A program made the position numbers and the translations under genes. From NCBI RefSeq assembly GCF_000003815.2, contig NC_049991.1, positions 15,332,202 through 15,396,201 on the forward strand: a stretch of DNA of 64,000 nt, given 5' to 3'. This document shows positions 63,721-64,000 of this stretch, piece by piece (position 1 is the stretch's first letter; every line of letters begins with the position of its first letter). The notes under the pieces were generated by a model. The model was given only the letters and a program-made list of their open reading frames with translations. It made no database searches and was not told where the DNA came from. Source of the DNA: Branchiostoma floridae. Taxonomy: Eukaryota; Chordata; Leptocardii; Amphioxiformes; Branchiostomatidae.

Positions 63721-64000
63721 TGGGAGTGTACATATTCAAAGTCATGGTTATGCTTTGAGTTCAGATATCAAGAATTAAGCTACACGTAACACATTCAACA
63801 CTACTTGCACAGAAAGCAAGTTTAGTCAGCATTAGCTTTGTTAACCTAGGATACTTAAACTATTTGCAATAAGAGGTCTAAAACTTTCCTTATAGGATTA
63901 CAATACTTAGTTCTCATTGACTATTCCTCTCATGTAGAAAGTGCTTCTCTTTTTTTTTCATGCACATTCCATAGAAGTTAGAACCCGTTGTACCCAAGTG

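Larger units (their letters stand above)
55151..64000. other. Right-hand region: candidate gene fragments and repeats
   Basis: No complete gene is recognised. It holds the ECI1 promoter, two candidate exons, a GAT microsatellite (about 55800-55869), a diverged direct repeat (57250-57560), a dispersed element (58677-58898), a SINE (60466-60745), a MITE-family end near 61850 and a 234-bp tandem duplication (63253-63720). The rest is AT-rich with nothing supported. Confidence 0.6.

Overview
The window is eukaryotic chromosomal DNA. It holds four protein-coding genes split by GT-AG introns, separated by long AT-rich introns and intergenic stretches full of short inverted-repeat transposons, tRNA-derived SINEs and tandem repeats. 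Gene content, intron density, repeat style and an adjacency I recall from human chromosome 17 suggest an invertebrate deuterostome, most likely an amphioxus (Branchiostoma). The species is an inference. Two runs of N (10850-10953 and 30112-30211) are assembly gaps.

Layout. (1) 3137-14079, minus strand: the first three coding exons (about 509 codons) of TBC1D16, a Rab GTPase-activating protein. The catalytic TBC-domain exons are not found and probably lie beyond the left edge. Its first intron holds a 160-bp triple tandem repeat and a 22-bp minisatellite. (2) 14125-32309: either a long 5' UTR intron of TBC1D16 or intergenic DNA. A candidate non-coding minus-strand first exon ends at a donor at 31550, about 550 bp from the next gene. 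(3) 32310-46907, plus strand: a complete 23-exon CCDC40 (1138 codons plus stop), the coiled-coil axonemal ruler protein of motile cilia, with an RFX X-box-like site just before its start codon. (4) 48634-51782, minus strand: a complete six-exon TVP23 (196 aa), a Golgi membrane protein, tail-to-tail with CCDC40. (5) 52699-55150, minus strand: a complete four-exon ECI1 (301 aa), mitochondrial enoyl-CoA delta isomerase. (6) 55151-64000: mostly repeats, plus two phase-compatible candidate exons (55436-55466 and 58402-58482) of an unrecognised plus-strand gene that would be head-to-head with ECI1.

The genes do not form a pathway: ciliary assembly, endosomal recycling, Golgi trafficking and fatty-acid oxidation are housekeeping jobs side by side. 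TBC1D16 and CCDC40 are divergent here, as I recall them in human 17q25.3, which suggests an ancient head-to-head pair with a possible shared promoter.

The most unusual signal is five local duplications of exon pieces, four of them in CCDC40 and spanning splice junctions. Two of the duplicated donors, together with CAG triplets copied from coding sequence, delimit 21-nt cassettes that keep the reading frame and would each add exactly seven residues to a coiled coil. The whole set could reflect ongoing splice-site or microexon birth, or could be a haplotype-merging artefact of a highly heterozygous genome.
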